Assembly (NCBI RefSeq): GCF_007860095.1
Contig: NZ_SJPT01000005.1
Span: 496,001 to 560,000, forward strand
DNA from: Novipirellula galeiformis
Lineage (GTDB): Bacteria; Planctomycetota; Planctomycetia; Pirellulales; Pirellulaceae
Reading direction: 5' to 3'
Length of the DNA stretch: 64,000 bases
Shown here: piece after piece, positions 1 to 8,704 of the stretch
How the letters are laid out: the number at the start of each line of letters is the position of its first letter
Position numbering within the stretch: position 1 is the stretch's first letter
Program-made: the position numbers and the translations under genes
The notes under the pieces: generated by a model
Database searches by the model: none
Told to the model about the DNA's origin: nothing
Seen by the model: the letters and a program-made list of their open reading frames with translations, nothing else

Positions 1-1938
1 AGCGGCGAGCCCCACGCCAATCCAGGTCAAGATCAACAGTGTGCCGGGCATCGCCATGCTCAGTCGAATCAGCGGCGTAACCAGATGCTTCAAACCACGA
101 AGCAAGAAACCGTCGCCTTCATGATGGGTCGCACCGGATTGAGGCAGCAGGTAATACGACAGCACGGGAGTGACCGTCATCGACACCACGAATGAAGCCA
201 GGATCGAAACGATATAGGCAAACCCCAGCGGTGTGAACAAGCGACCTTCGACGCCGGAGAGGGCAAACAGCGGCATAAACGACAGGATCACGACGGCGGT
301 GCCGAACACAATCGAGCTACGAATTTCTTTGCTCGCCTCGAAGACCACGACGATGGATGGCTTCTGCGTTTCGCTTGGCAAAGCGTTGTTCTGTTTCAAT
401 CGACGAAAGATATTTTCGACATCAACGATCGCGTCATCGACCAACTCACCCATCGCAACGGCGATGCCGCCAAGCGTCATCACGTTGATCGACAACTCGC
501 TGCCGCTGAGCATCCCGATCACGCGAAACACTAGCGTCGTGAGCACTAGCGACAAGGGAATGGCGGTTAGTGTGATAAAGGTCGTACGGAAATTCAGCAA
601 AAACAAAAACAGCACGATGATGACCAAGACGGCGCCGATAACGAGGGCTTCGGCGACGTTGAAGATGCCCCGATCAATGAAGTTCTTCAAGCGAAACAGT
701 TCACTATTGACGACGATGTCCGCCGGCAACGACGCTTCGACTTCCGCAAACGCCTGCGCAACATCGTCGGTCAGTTTTCGAGTATCGATGTGCGGTTGTT
801 TTACGGTGGTAAAGACAATTCCCGGACGACCATCGACGCTGCCGTCGCCCCGTTTGAATTGAGGCCCTTCGGTGACGCGAGCGACCTGTTCGAGCAAAAC
901 AGAGCGTTTGGGATGATTACCCACCGGAACCTTCTTCAGGTCTTCGATGACCACTCGCGACTGAGGCCCCAATCGCCCGAGGATGCGAATGGGACGCTCG
1001 GTTTCGCCTGTCACGGCAAATCCACCACTCGTGTTGATATTACTGGCCCGCAGCGCCCGTTCGACATCTTGGACGGTGACGTCGTATTCGAGCAGCGCGG
1101 TTGGATCGATCAGGATCTGGTATTGTTTGCGGTCGCCGCCAAGCATGAATACTTCCGCCACGCCGGTGACTTTCAATAGTCGAGGACGGACAATCCAATC
1201 GGCGACGGTGCGAAGTTCAAGTTGCTGTTTGGCTTCGCTGAAAAAATTCGCTTCGTGGGTACTGCCGTTGATCAGAACCGTGGCCGTTCCCAGCGGCCCC
1301 GATTGCAAGCCCGAGCCAGTATTCAGATCGTCATTCCAATGCAGGTGGGTTGGTTCCAACTTAGTCCAGGTCGACAGATCATGACGGTCCTCCGGTTGCC
1401 AAATTTGAATCTGCGGTTTGCCGTCAGCTCCCACCAGGATCTCGGCCATCATCTCGGTATTGCCGACCTGAGCTAGTCGTCCGCCGCCGGGGCCATCCTG
1501 ACGATAAATACCGGCGACGACGATTTGCCCCATGATCGACGATGGAGGGGTCATTTGAGGGCGAATGCCAACGGGCAGAATGCCTTCGAGTGTGGCCAAT
1601 CGCTCTTGCACCGTTTGCCGGGCCGCGCGAATTTCGGTCGACCAATCAAACTCGATATAGATGACGTTCAGCCCCGCAGTCGACTGGCTGCGGACCGCTT
1701 GCACTCCGTTGGCCCCCAACAGCGCGATTTCAATGGGCTGAGTCACCAGCGTTTCAACTTCTTCGGTCGCCAAGCCGGGCGCTTCGGTGATGATAACCAC
1801 GCGAGGTCGGTCGAGGTCAGGAAAAACGTCAATCGACATTTGTGTGGCAAGGTACGAACCATACACCAACACCGCCAAACTGATCACGACGATCAGCATC
1901 CGATAGCGAAGCGAAAACTTGATAATTGAATCTAACAT
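1..1938 (-). CDS. Heavy-metal efflux RND pump (CzcA/CusA family), 3' end cut by window edge
   Basis: This is the N-terminal 646 codons of an inner-membrane proton-driven RND pump; the C-terminal half lies outside the window. The protein opens with MLDSIIKFSLRYRMLIVV, one membrane helix, then a periplasmic porter domain. A helix around residues 495-506 reads AMGELVDDAIVD, the acidic proton-relay helix of heavy-metal RND pumps. Compared with CzcA, an extra stretch of about 80 residues sits in the porter domain near residues 155-232. The ATG at 1938 lies inside a degenerate heptamer repeat and has no clear Shine-Dalgarno site. It is the last gene of the minus-strand efflux series, so adaptor 2379-3806 is its likely partner. 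The metal is not deducible. Confidence 0.93.
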   Translation of the reverse strand, partial: MLDSIIKFSLRYRMLIVVISLAVLVYGSYLATQMSIDVFPDLDRPRVVIITEAPGLATEEVETLVTQPIEIALLGANGVQAVRSQSTAGLNVIYIEFDWSTEIRAARQTVQERLATLEGILPVGIRPQMTPPSSIMGQIVVAGIYRQDGPGGGRLAQVGNTEMMAEILVGADGKPQIQIWQPEDRHDLSTWTKLEPTHLHWNDDLNTGSGLQSGPLGTATVLINGSTHEANFFSEAKQQLELRTVADWIVRPRLLKVTGVAEVFMLGGDRKQYQILIDPTALLEYDVTVQDVERALRASNINTSGGFAVTGETERPIRILGRLGPQSRVVIEDLKKVPVGNHPKRSVLLEQVARVTEGPQFKRGDGSVDGRPGIVFTTVKQPHIDTRKLTDDVAQAFAEVEASLPADIVVNSELFRLKNFIDRGIFNVAEALVIGAVLVIIVLFLFLLNFRTTFITLTAIPLSLVLTTLVFRVIGMLSGSELSINVMTLGGIAVAMGELVDDAIVDVENIFRRLKQNNALPSETQKPSIVVVFEASKEIRSSIVFGTAVVILSFMPLFALSGVEGRLFTPLGFAYIVSILASFVVSMTVTPVLSYYLLPQSGATHHEGDGFLLRGLKHLVTPLIRLSMAMPGTLLILTWIGVGLAA

Positions 1939-1949
1939 TGAAGATCGTC

Positions 1950-1970
1950 GATTGAAGATTGAAGATTGCT
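1950..1970. repeat. Heptamer array, left arm of an inverted pair
   Basis: The plus strand has two perfect GATTGAA units (1950-1956, 1957-1963) followed by a degraded GATTGCT. On the coding (minus) strand this reads as the pyrimidine form TTCAATC. It lies after the four-helix-bundle gene and 11 nt before the RND pump start. The next units toward the ATG are GACGATC and TTCAATG, so the start codon falls within the decayed array. It is the inverse complement of the array at 2353-2380. Confidence 0.9.
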
Positions 1971-1990
1971 GAACATTGAATCGCCGACCC

Positions 1991-2341
1991 TCATTCACCT
2001 TTGGCTGTTTTTCGGGATGCGACCATGATTGCCGTGATTTGATTCGCTTCGTCGAGTAGTGCTTCGACTTTCTCCTTTGGTAAAAGGTCGCCTTCAATAA
2101 TGAGTTCGAGCCAGTAGCAACATTCGTCTGCTTCCTCGATGACGATGCTAAGCTTTGAGACGAACTCAGCTCTCGAACGCCCGCGACACGCGGCTCGATA
2201 GTTCGCCCCAACAGATGTCGCACTCCGGATCAATTGATTGCCGATGGGACGCCCGACTGCATCTTTCGGCAAAGCACCGACGAGCTTCATCACCCTCAGT
2301 GCAAGCTGCTTTGTCCTCTTCTTCAATTCCGAATCATTCAT
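1991..2341 (-). CDS. Four-helix-bundle protein, S23/IVS (Avd-like) family
   Basis: This 116-residue, wholly helical protein matches the four-helix-bundle family first known from ORFs in 23S rRNA intervening sequences and related to the Avd accessory protein of diversity-generating retroelements. Family hallmarks are IGNQLIRSATSVGANYRAA around residues 53-71 and the following SRAEFVSKLSIVIEEADEC stretch. The ATG has a GGAA motif 7-8 nt upstream. The gene sits between an RND adaptor and its pump, where it has no obvious role in metal efflux, and it is framed by inverted heptamer arrays at 2353-2380 and 1950-1970. No reverse transcriptase or rRNA is present in the window. Its molecular function here is unknown; nucleic-acid binding is the best inference from the family. 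Confidence 0.88.
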   Translation of the reverse strand: MNDSELKKRTKQLALRVMKLVGALPKDAVGRPIGNQLIRSATSVGANYRAACRGRSRAEFVSKLSIVIEEADECCYWLELIIEGDLLPKEKVEALLDEANQITAIMVASRKTAKGE

Positions 2342-2352
2342 GTCTGGTTCCT

Positions 2353-2380
2353 TTCAATCTTCAATCTTCAATCTTCAATC
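2353..2380. repeat. Heptamer array (TTCAATC x4), right arm of inverted pair
   Basis: Four perfect TTCAATC units lie at 2353-2359, 2360-2366, 2367-2373 and 2374-2380. On the coding strand they read as purine-rich GATTGAA. The last unit overlaps the TGA stop of the adaptor gene by two bases, and the array fills most of the 37-nt gap before the four-helix-bundle gene. It can pair with the 1950-1970 array over about 19 nt in a transcript. Confidence 0.95.
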
Positions 2381-3806
2381 AATGTGCCGCGTGCACCGTA
2401 CCGTCAGCATGCACATGCACACCGGGAGCTTTTCCGCTAGCCGACTGTGACTTGAGCACCCGATTAAGCGAAGCAGCGGAACTCTGGGCCAGATAGCTAC
2501 CCGGTGAAATGCTGCCGTCATTGGCGATCACGATTGCAAGACGATCTTCGTGCAGTACATGGACGGGCAGTTGCTTGAACAAATCGCCGTTCTGGCGAAA
2601 CACATACGCCTCGGGTCCTTCTCGCACCACCGCTTCAGCAGGCAACACAAAGACGTTTTCAAATTGCTCGACCGGAACTCGAATCCGTGCCCGTTGGCCT
2701 GGTCGAAAACGCCACACCAGAAATGTGTTCCCCAATTTTTCATAGGCATGCGACTGATTCGAAAGCGGCACGAAGAAATCGAACGTGCGGCTGTCGGGAT
2801 CGATCGTATTGGAGAGATGTCGAATCACGAACGTTTGCTCTACCACGGGCCAATCTGCCGTGTTGACTTCGGCAAACTCAATCTCGACCGCACGATTCGC
2901 CTCGGCCGCCTGCTCTAGAAACGACGCCTCGCGTTTGAACGCATGACCGATCACGTACAACGATTGATGATTGGATAGTTTGGCCAGCAATTGGCCGGCC
3001 TGGACCTGCTGGCCCATCTCCACGCTCAACTCTTGAACTTCATAAGCCACGTCGTTGGGCGAGACCGAATCAGTGACCAAACTGGCTTGGCGAACTGCGT
3101 TTCCATGACCATCCTCAAGCGACGTTTGAGGCATCAACGGCGGCGCCGTAACTTCGATTGTCGAAACAAACTCACCTTGCTGTTGCACTTGGTCGATCTG
3201 ATCGGGAAGCAATCCACGGGTCAACAAATCTTGACGCGAGGATTGAATGACCGCTTGCTGGCGAGTCAAGTTAGCCCGCAGCTCAATCATCTTGCCTTGA
3301 GAAATCGCTCCCACCGAGGCGGCACTCGACAACCGGTCTAATTCCGCTTGAACGATGAGTGTTTCTTGATTGGCCTTGAACAACTGCGTCTGCGTGTTCT
3401 GCAAGTACTCGCTGAACAATCGTAACGTGAATAGCGAGTCGCCGGGACGCATGGTGTCACCGGGAAAGGCGTGGATCGCGGTAACGATACCGACCGCGGG
3501 CGAGGTGACACCGCGGTCGGACACGCCAGGACGATCAGCAACGACACCTGGAATCGTGACCGATCGCCAGTACGTCTGTGGCCGCGCGGGCTTGGATACC
3601 AAGCCAAGGTTCCTCCTCGCTTGGCCACTGATTTCGAGCACAGTTTGCTTCTCGTCGGACTTGCCCGATGGGCTAGCCGTCGGCGTTTCAACCGCTTCGT
3701 GGCTGCCCCATAATTCGGCACGAAAGAACCAGATCGCCGCGACGACGACGATGATGATTGCGGGCCCAAGCAAAGCGTTTAAGAGTGATTTCAAAGGTTT
3801 CTTCAT
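2379..3806 (-). CDS. RND efflux periplasmic adaptor (HlyD/CusB-type membrane fusion protein)
   Basis: The 475-residue product is anchored by an N-terminal helix (residues about 10-30, LLGPAIIIVVVAAIWFFR) and has the lipoyl/barrel-sandwich, helical hairpin and beta-barrel layout of membrane fusion proteins that link an RND pump to an outer-membrane channel. The C-terminus carries a His-rich tail (GVHVHADGTVHAAH), compatible with metal binding. I chose MKKPLK at 3806; the frame is open to 3950, but that segment is Arg/Cys-rich and unlike a signal. Its stop overlaps a heptamer array, with the four-helix-bundle gene and RND pump downstream. Substrate is inferred from context. Confidence 0.9.
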   Translation of the reverse strand: MKKPLKSLLNALLGPAIIIVVVAAIWFFRAELWGSHEAVETPTASPSGKSDEKQTVLEISGQARRNLGLVSKPARPQTYWRSVTIPGVVADRPGVSDRGVTSPAVGIVTAIHAFPGDTMRPGDSLFTLRLFSEYLQNTQTQLFKANQETLIVQAELDRLSSAASVGAISQGKMIELRANLTRQQAVIQSSRQDLLTRGLLPDQIDQVQQQGEFVSTIEVTAPPLMPQTSLEDGHGNAVRQASLVTDSVSPNDVAYEVQELSVEMGQQVQAGQLLAKLSNHQSLYVIGHAFKREASFLEQAAEANRAVEIEFAEVNTADWPVVEQTFVIRHLSNTIDPDSRTFDFFVPLSNQSHAYEKLGNTFLVWRFRPGQRARIRVPVEQFENVFVLPAEAVVREGPEAYVFRQNGDLFKQLPVHVLHEDRLAIVIANDGSISPGSYLAQSSAASLNRVLKSQSASGKAPGVHVHADGTVHAAH

Positions 3807-3932
3807 CGGTTCATTCTCGACAAATTCGCAGCGGGCAACACCGACCGCGCAGCCGTAGGTGCAAGGGTAAAACAGGCGGGAGCAAGCCAAACGCAAGCGG
3901 CAAAATCTCAGCAGCTTGATTTTCATACAGGG

Positions 3933-3981
3933 CCGGTTCCTACCGACCAAGCCTTCCGAGCGAATCGCCGGCGGGAACCGG
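3933..3981. repeat. Hairpin-forming inverted repeat (REP-like)
   Basis: CCGGTTCC at 3933-3940 is matched by GGAACCGG at 3974-3981, with further imperfect pairing outside. It lies in the 236-nt gap between the His-rich gene and the adaptor. No T-run follows, so it is either a REP-like element or an mRNA processing structure rather than a classical terminator. Confidence 0.55.
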
Positions 3982-4042
3982 ACCTACTTCGATCGCCTAC
4001 TCGAATTTGCGCACAATCAAAACACGCGCAAGGGAGCGTCCG

Positions 4043-4492
4043 CTATAGCCGAAGCGAGGCTGTGAGAAGATAGATCGGCAGTGCTGCCATCGGATCCGGC
4101 GGATCGCTGGTTCGATAACGACACCGCGTATCGACCTCATACGGGACGATGAAAACATCCCAATCCGCAGCCTGAACCTCGATCGTGATCGATTGAGAAT
4201 GACGCGTCAGTGATTGCTCGGATGCCGCCAGGTAAAGCGCATCCGAATCATGATCCGGCGCTGGCGAGATACCTTGAGCATCCGCTGCTAGATCCTCTTC
4301 ACCGGCATGACGATCAGCGTGATCATGATGATGTGTTTCGTCACCATGATGGTGGTCGTGCGAATGCAAATGGAGATGCGGACGCAAAGCGTGACCATCC
4401 GGTTCAGCTACGCTGGTCCCCGCGTGTGAATGAGGCAGAGCTTGCCCCAGCACAAAAAAGGGAATCAACAGTAGTGAAACAAATCGGATCAT
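4043..4492 (-). CDS. Histidine-rich exported protein, probably metal-binding
   Basis: The protein has 149 residues. The N-terminus MIRFVSLLLIPFFVLGQALP is a plausible signal peptide. Residues about 40-65 are crowded with His and Asp (LHLHSHDHHHGDETHHHDH), a composition typical of periplasmic metal buffers near Zn, Ni, Co or Cu transporters. The C-terminal half (ITIEVQAADWDVFIVPYEV) looks folded but is not recognised. It sits between the CusA-like pump and the second adaptor on the same strand, which supports a metal-handling role. Which metal is bound cannot be read from the sequence. The ATG at 4492 is the only good start that keeps the signal peptide. Confidence 0.75.
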   Translation of the reverse strand: MIRFVSLLLIPFFVLGQALPHSHAGTSVAEPDGHALRPHLHLHSHDHHHGDETHHHDHADRHAGEEDLAADAQGISPAPDHDSDALYLAASEQSLTRHSQSITIEVQAADWDVFIVPYEVDTRCRYRTSDPPDPMAALPIYLLTASLRL

Positions 4493-4634
4493 AGTGCAAA
4501 TTTTAGTTACTCATTGCCCCAACGACTAGAGCGGTTCCGGCACGAGTGACGAGAAGCATGGGATTAACGATTCTGAAAACTCCCCCATTCTGCCTCGTGA
4601 TGTTCACTTTCATCCTTCATTTCAGCGCTTCAGA

Positions 4635-7600
4635 TCAGGCATTTTCGGCGAATCGCTCGTCGTTGATTCCTAGCCGCAGCTTCCATTCCATCACGCTGCA
4701 GTACAGCACCGGGACCACCAGCATCGTGATGATCGCGATCGTCATCCCGCCGAAACTGGGGATCGCCATCGGCACCATGATGTCGCTACCCCGGCCGGTC
4801 GAAGTGAGCACCGGGATCAGGGCCAGCAGTGTCGTTGCCGTCGTCATCAAACAAGGACGAACGCGTCGCATTCCGGCGATGACGGTAGCTTCGCGAGCTT
4901 GATTCGCGTTTGCAATCCGCTCCTTGCGAAAACTTTCGTCCAAGTACGATGCGATCACGACGCCATCATCGCTTGCGATGCCGAACAACGCCAAGAAACC
5001 AACCCAAACGGCAACGCTGAGGTTGATCGTGTGAACTTGAAACAGCTCACGCATATTTGTGCCAAACAGCTCAAAATTGAGGAACCACTCGGTGCCATAG
5101 AGCCACAACATGATAAATCCGCCAGCCCATGCGATCATGATCCCACTAAAGACCAGCGACGTCGTGATCGCCGATTTAAATTGCAAATAAAGGATCAGGA
5201 AAATGATTCCAAGCGCCAGTGGCAATACGATCGACAGCGTCTTTTGAGAACGAAGTTGGTTTTCGTAATTGCCAGCGAACGTATACGTCACGCCGGCCGG
5301 AAGCGTCAATTCACCTGACGCAATCTTGGTTTCCAAGAATGCCTGGGCATCTTCGACAACGTCGACTTCGGCATTGCCCGGCTTCATGTCAAACAGCACG
5401 TAGCCAATCAAGAACGTGTCTTCACTCTTGATCACTTGCGGGCCGCGTAGATAGCGAATGTCGGCCAATTGACCGAGCGGAATCTGTTGTCCCGTAGGTG
5501 CAGGAACAAGAATTCGCTCGAGCGATTCAATATCATCACGCAGTTCACGAGCGTAGCGGACTCGCACAGGAAATCGTTCTCGCCCTTCGACCGTCGTCGT
5601 AATTTGCCGCCCCCCGATCGCGACTTCGATCACGTCCTGGACCGTACGGATGTGCAATCCATATCGCACGATTGCGTCGCGATCGATATCGATTTCCAAG
5701 TAGGGCTTTCCCACGATTCGATCGGCAATGACGGCCGATGCTTGTACCGATGGTACCTGCTTGAGCATCGCTTCCATCTCGAGCGCGACGCGTTCGATGG
5801 TTTCCAAATTGGGGCCTTTGATCTTCATCCCCATCGGGGCTCGCATCCCGCTTTGCAGCATGACTATCCGAGCAGCGATCGGCTGTAACTTTGGCGCCGA
5901 CGTTGTCCCGGGGATCTCAGCCGCTTCGGTGATCGCTTGCCAAATGTCGTTGGGATTTTGAATTTCATCTCGCCATTGACGAAACGGGCGTCCGCCATCG
6001 TCTGCAATTAATTCACCGTTCGGATCACGCACAAATTCACCCGTTGCGTCATCGTACTCGAATTCCAACCGATGACCGTTTTTGTCTGTTTTGTATTCGG
6101 ATTTGTAGGTGATGTAGGTTTCAATCATCGACACCGGCGCGGGATCTAGCGGGCTGTCGGCGCGGCCGATCTTACCCACCACCGACTCGACTTCGGGAAT
6201 CGAAATCAGCAATTGATTTTGCAATTGCATGACGTCCATCGCCTCGCCAATCGAAGCGTGCGGCATGGTGGTGGGCATGTACAGAAACGAACCTTCGTCG
6301 AGCGGCGGCATGAACTCTTTGCCCAGCCCAGGAAGCGCAGTCGACGCCGCTTGCCAAGGCGACGACGTGCGGACGGTTACTTCGGGCACCCCAACGGCGG
6401 CCAATGTCCGCGGCACAAAACCAAAGACGCGATCAAACCCGAGCCATGCACACCCACCCCATATCAGAATCACCGTTGGCAATGAAAGAAACATCAACTT
6501 GTGGTTCAAACACCAACGCAAAGTCGGCTCATACAGACAACGCTGAAACACGGTGAAGAACCCGAGGATGCCGCCGATCAACAGCCCAACAAACATCAGG
6601 TTTCTCAGCAGACCTTTCTCGGGCCCCAACGGCAACCAGTGATCCGTCAACAGCACGGCGACGACGATCACCGCCAAAACACTCGCCGCAGTAGGTCCGT
6701 AGTGCCTAAACCGCTCGGGAATGCGGTCTTCCCACAATTTGAAGGTCGCCAATCCAATCAAAATGCCCCCGATCCACCAAACGAGCATGATCGATGCCGT
6801 AATCCCCGCGACCAAGAGTCCCAACCACGCCACACGCAAAAGCAGCGTCGAACGAAGCCGGCCTCCCATCAACATGTGAGCCGCAGGAGGAATGATCGTC
6901 AGTGCGACCACGACCGAAGCGACCAACGCAAAGGTTTTAGTAAACGCGAGCGGCCTAAACAATTTGCCTTCCGCTCCGATCATCGTGAACACGGGTAGAA
7001 AACTGACCACGGTGGTGGACACTGCGGTCAAGACCGCTCCAGCGACTTCATGCGACGCTCTGAAAATCAACGGCATCCGATCTTCGTCGGGATCAGCTTC
7101 GTCGAGATACTTCAAGATGTTCTCGGTCAGAATGATCCCCATGTCGACCATCGTCCCGATCGCAATCGCGATGCCCGACAGTGCGACGATGTTGGCATCC
7201 ACCCCAAATGACTTCATCGCAATGAAACACATCAACACCGCCAACGGCAGCAGGGCACTGATCAAGAACGAGCCTCGCAGGTGAACCACCATCACCAGGA
7301 TGACGATGATCGTGACCAAAATTTCTTCGCTCAGCGCCGTATTGAGCGTACCGAGCGTTTCATAGATCAATCCCGTCCGGTCATAGAACGGCACGATCGC
7401 AACTTGGCTAGTCGTAATCCACGCGGGCCATCGCTCGGTGGGGATGCTGCGCAGGTGCTTCACCCACGCAGCATCGTTGGTATTACCCGCAGTGATTGCG
7501 TTCAATCCGTGCAAGTCGGCATAGTCGTCCACCTCGCGTGTGGTCACCCGGGTGTAATCGACAACGACCTTCATCGGCAAGCCAGGCGAAACTTCCTTGA

Positions 7601-8627
7601 CGCGTTGTTTGATATTCTTGATCGCCGACAGCGGATTGAATCCATATCGCACCACCGCAACCCCACCGACCGCTTCGCTGCCCGCTTTATCAAGTGCTCC
7701 GCGACGCAGCGCCGGCCCGAGCGATACCGTCGCGACGTCCTTGACCGTGATCGGCACATTGTCGGTCACTTTCACGACCGTCTTTTCCAGGTCCTCGACT
7801 TGCTCAACAAAGCCCAGTCCGCGAATCACATACTCGACTTTATTCAGCTCGATCGTTCTCGCACCGACGTCCACATTGGTCATCCGCACCGACTCGAACA
7901 CATTGGCCAGCGTCACGCCAGCGGCACGCATCGCATCGGGATCGACATCGATTTGATATTCTTGGACAAAGCCGCCAATCGACGCAACTTCACTGACACC
8001 TTCAGCGGACGTGAGCGAGTAGCGAACGTAATAATCTTGGATCGTCCTGAGTTCACGCGGATCCCAACCGCCTGTGGGTTGCCCCTCAGGGTCACGACCT
8101 TCGAGCGTATAGAGAAAGACTTGCCCGAGCGCGGTGGCATCAGGCCCAAGCGTGGGCTGCACGCCGGTGGGCAGCGTGCCCGAGGGCAGACTGTTTAGTT
8201 TTTCCAGCACCCGTGTTCGCGACCAATAGAAATCGGCGTCTTCGCCAAAGATGATATAGATGCTCGAGAATCCGAACATCGAATAGCTCCGGATCGTCTT
8301 GACCTCGGGAATCCCGAGCAGGGCCACGGTTAGCGGATAGCCGATTTGGTCTTCGACATCTTGCGGACTACGGCCCATCCACTCGGTGAAGACAATTTGT
8401 TGGTTCTCGCCTATATCAGGGATCGCGTCGACCGGTACCGGGTCGCGAGGCAACGCACCGACTTGCCAATCGAATGGCGCGACCATCACACCCCAAACCA
8501 TTGTCGCGATGACCAATAGCAACACGACCAACTTGTTGGTCAGACAGAACCAGATGATACGTCCGAGCATCGTCCGCCGCGCGGTGGACAGAGAAGAGTC
8601 CAGAGGATTGGGGTGAGAGTCAGACAT
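4635..8627 (-). CDS. cusA: CusA-like heavy-metal RND efflux pump, enlarged
   Basis: An inner-membrane RND pump of 1330 residues, against about 1050 for CusA. The CusA signature DAIPDIGENQQIVFTEW lies near residue 60, and the proton-relay helix reads GIAIAIGTMVDMGIILTEN. The matching second-half helix reads FGIASDDGVVIASYL. Met-rich QSGMRAPMGMKIKG is present in the second porter half. Extra length comes partly from additional hydrophobic segments between the two halves (about residues 590-720) and a charged insert (YKTDKNGHRLEFEYDDATGE). The start ATG at 8627 is preferred to an in-frame TTG five codons upstream. The CusB-like adaptor lies 77 nt upstream. Cu/Ag specificity is inferred from homology. 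Confidence 0.93.
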   Translation of the reverse strand: MSDSHPNPLDSSLSTARRTMLGRIIWFCLTNKLVVLLLVIATMVWGVMVAPFDWQVGALPRDPVPVDAIPDIGENQQIVFTEWMGRSPQDVEDQIGYPLTVALLGIPEVKTIRSYSMFGFSSIYIIFGEDADFYWSRTRVLEKLNSLPSGTLPTGVQPTLGPDATALGQVFLYTLEGRDPEGQPTGGWDPRELRTIQDYYVRYSLTSAEGVSEVASIGGFVQEYQIDVDPDAMRAAGVTLANVFESVRMTNVDVGARTIELNKVEYVIRGLGFVEQVEDLEKTVVKVTDNVPITVKDVATVSLGPALRRGALDKAGSEAVGGVAVVRYGFNPLSAIKNIKQRVKEVSPGLPMKVVVDYTRVTTREVDDYADLHGLNAITAGNTNDAAWVKHLRSIPTERWPAWITTSQVAIVPFYDRTGLIYETLGTLNTALSEEILVTIIVILVMVVHLRGSFLISALLPLAVLMCFIAMKSFGVDANIVALSGIAIAIGTMVDMGIILTENILKYLDEADPDEDRMPLIFRASHEVAGAVLTAVSTTVVSFLPVFTMIGAEGKLFRPLAFTKTFALVASVVVALTIIPPAAHMLMGGRLRSTLLLRVAWLGLLVAGITASIMLVWWIGGILIGLATFKLWEDRIPERFRHYGPTAASVLAVIVVAVLLTDHWLPLGPEKGLLRNLMFVGLLIGGILGFFTVFQRCLYEPTLRWCLNHKLMFLSLPTVILIWGGCAWLGFDRVFGFVPRTLAAVGVPEVTVRTSSPWQAASTALPGLGKEFMPPLDEGSFLYMPTTMPHASIGEAMDVMQLQNQLLISIPEVESVVGKIGRADSPLDPAPVSMIETYITYKSEYKTDKNGHRLEFEYDDATGEFVRDPNGELIADDGGRPFRQWRDEIQNPNDIWQAITEAAEIPGTTSAPKLQPIAARIVMLQSGMRAPMGMKIKGPNLETIERVALEMEAMLKQVPSVQASAVIADRIVGKPYLEIDIDRDAIVRYGLHIRTVQDVIEVAIGGRQITTTVEGRERFPVRVRYARELRDDIESLERILVPAPTGQQIPLGQLADIRYLRGPQVIKSEDTFLIGYVLFDMKPGNAEVDVVEDAQAFLETKIASGELTLPAGVTYTFAGNYENQLRSQKTLSIVLPLALGIIFLILYLQFKSAITTSLVFSGIMIAWAGGFIMLWLYGTEWFLNFELFGTNMRELFQVHTINLSVAVWVGFLALFGIASDDGVVIASYLDESFRKERIANANQAREATVIAGMRRVRPCLMTTATTLLALIPVLTSTGRGSDIMVPMAIPSFGGMTIAIITMLVVPVLYCSVMEWKLRLGINDERFAENA

Positions 8628-8704
8628 TGTTTCGTGTTGCAAAGCCGAGTCGCGTTCTTAAATACCAACCATCCGACGAGCAAAATCTTCTCCGCTACCT
8701 GCTA

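Noticed and set aside
1991-2341. Diversity-generating retroelement based on the Avd-like protein
   Set aside because: No reverse transcriptase, template repeat or variable repeat occurs in the window; the family is shared with other contexts.
7281-8198. 305-codon plus-strand frame opposite the CusA-like gene
   Set aside because: It lies wholly inside a strongly supported RND gene, and its composition (Arg/His/Asp-rich) is that of an antisense shadow.
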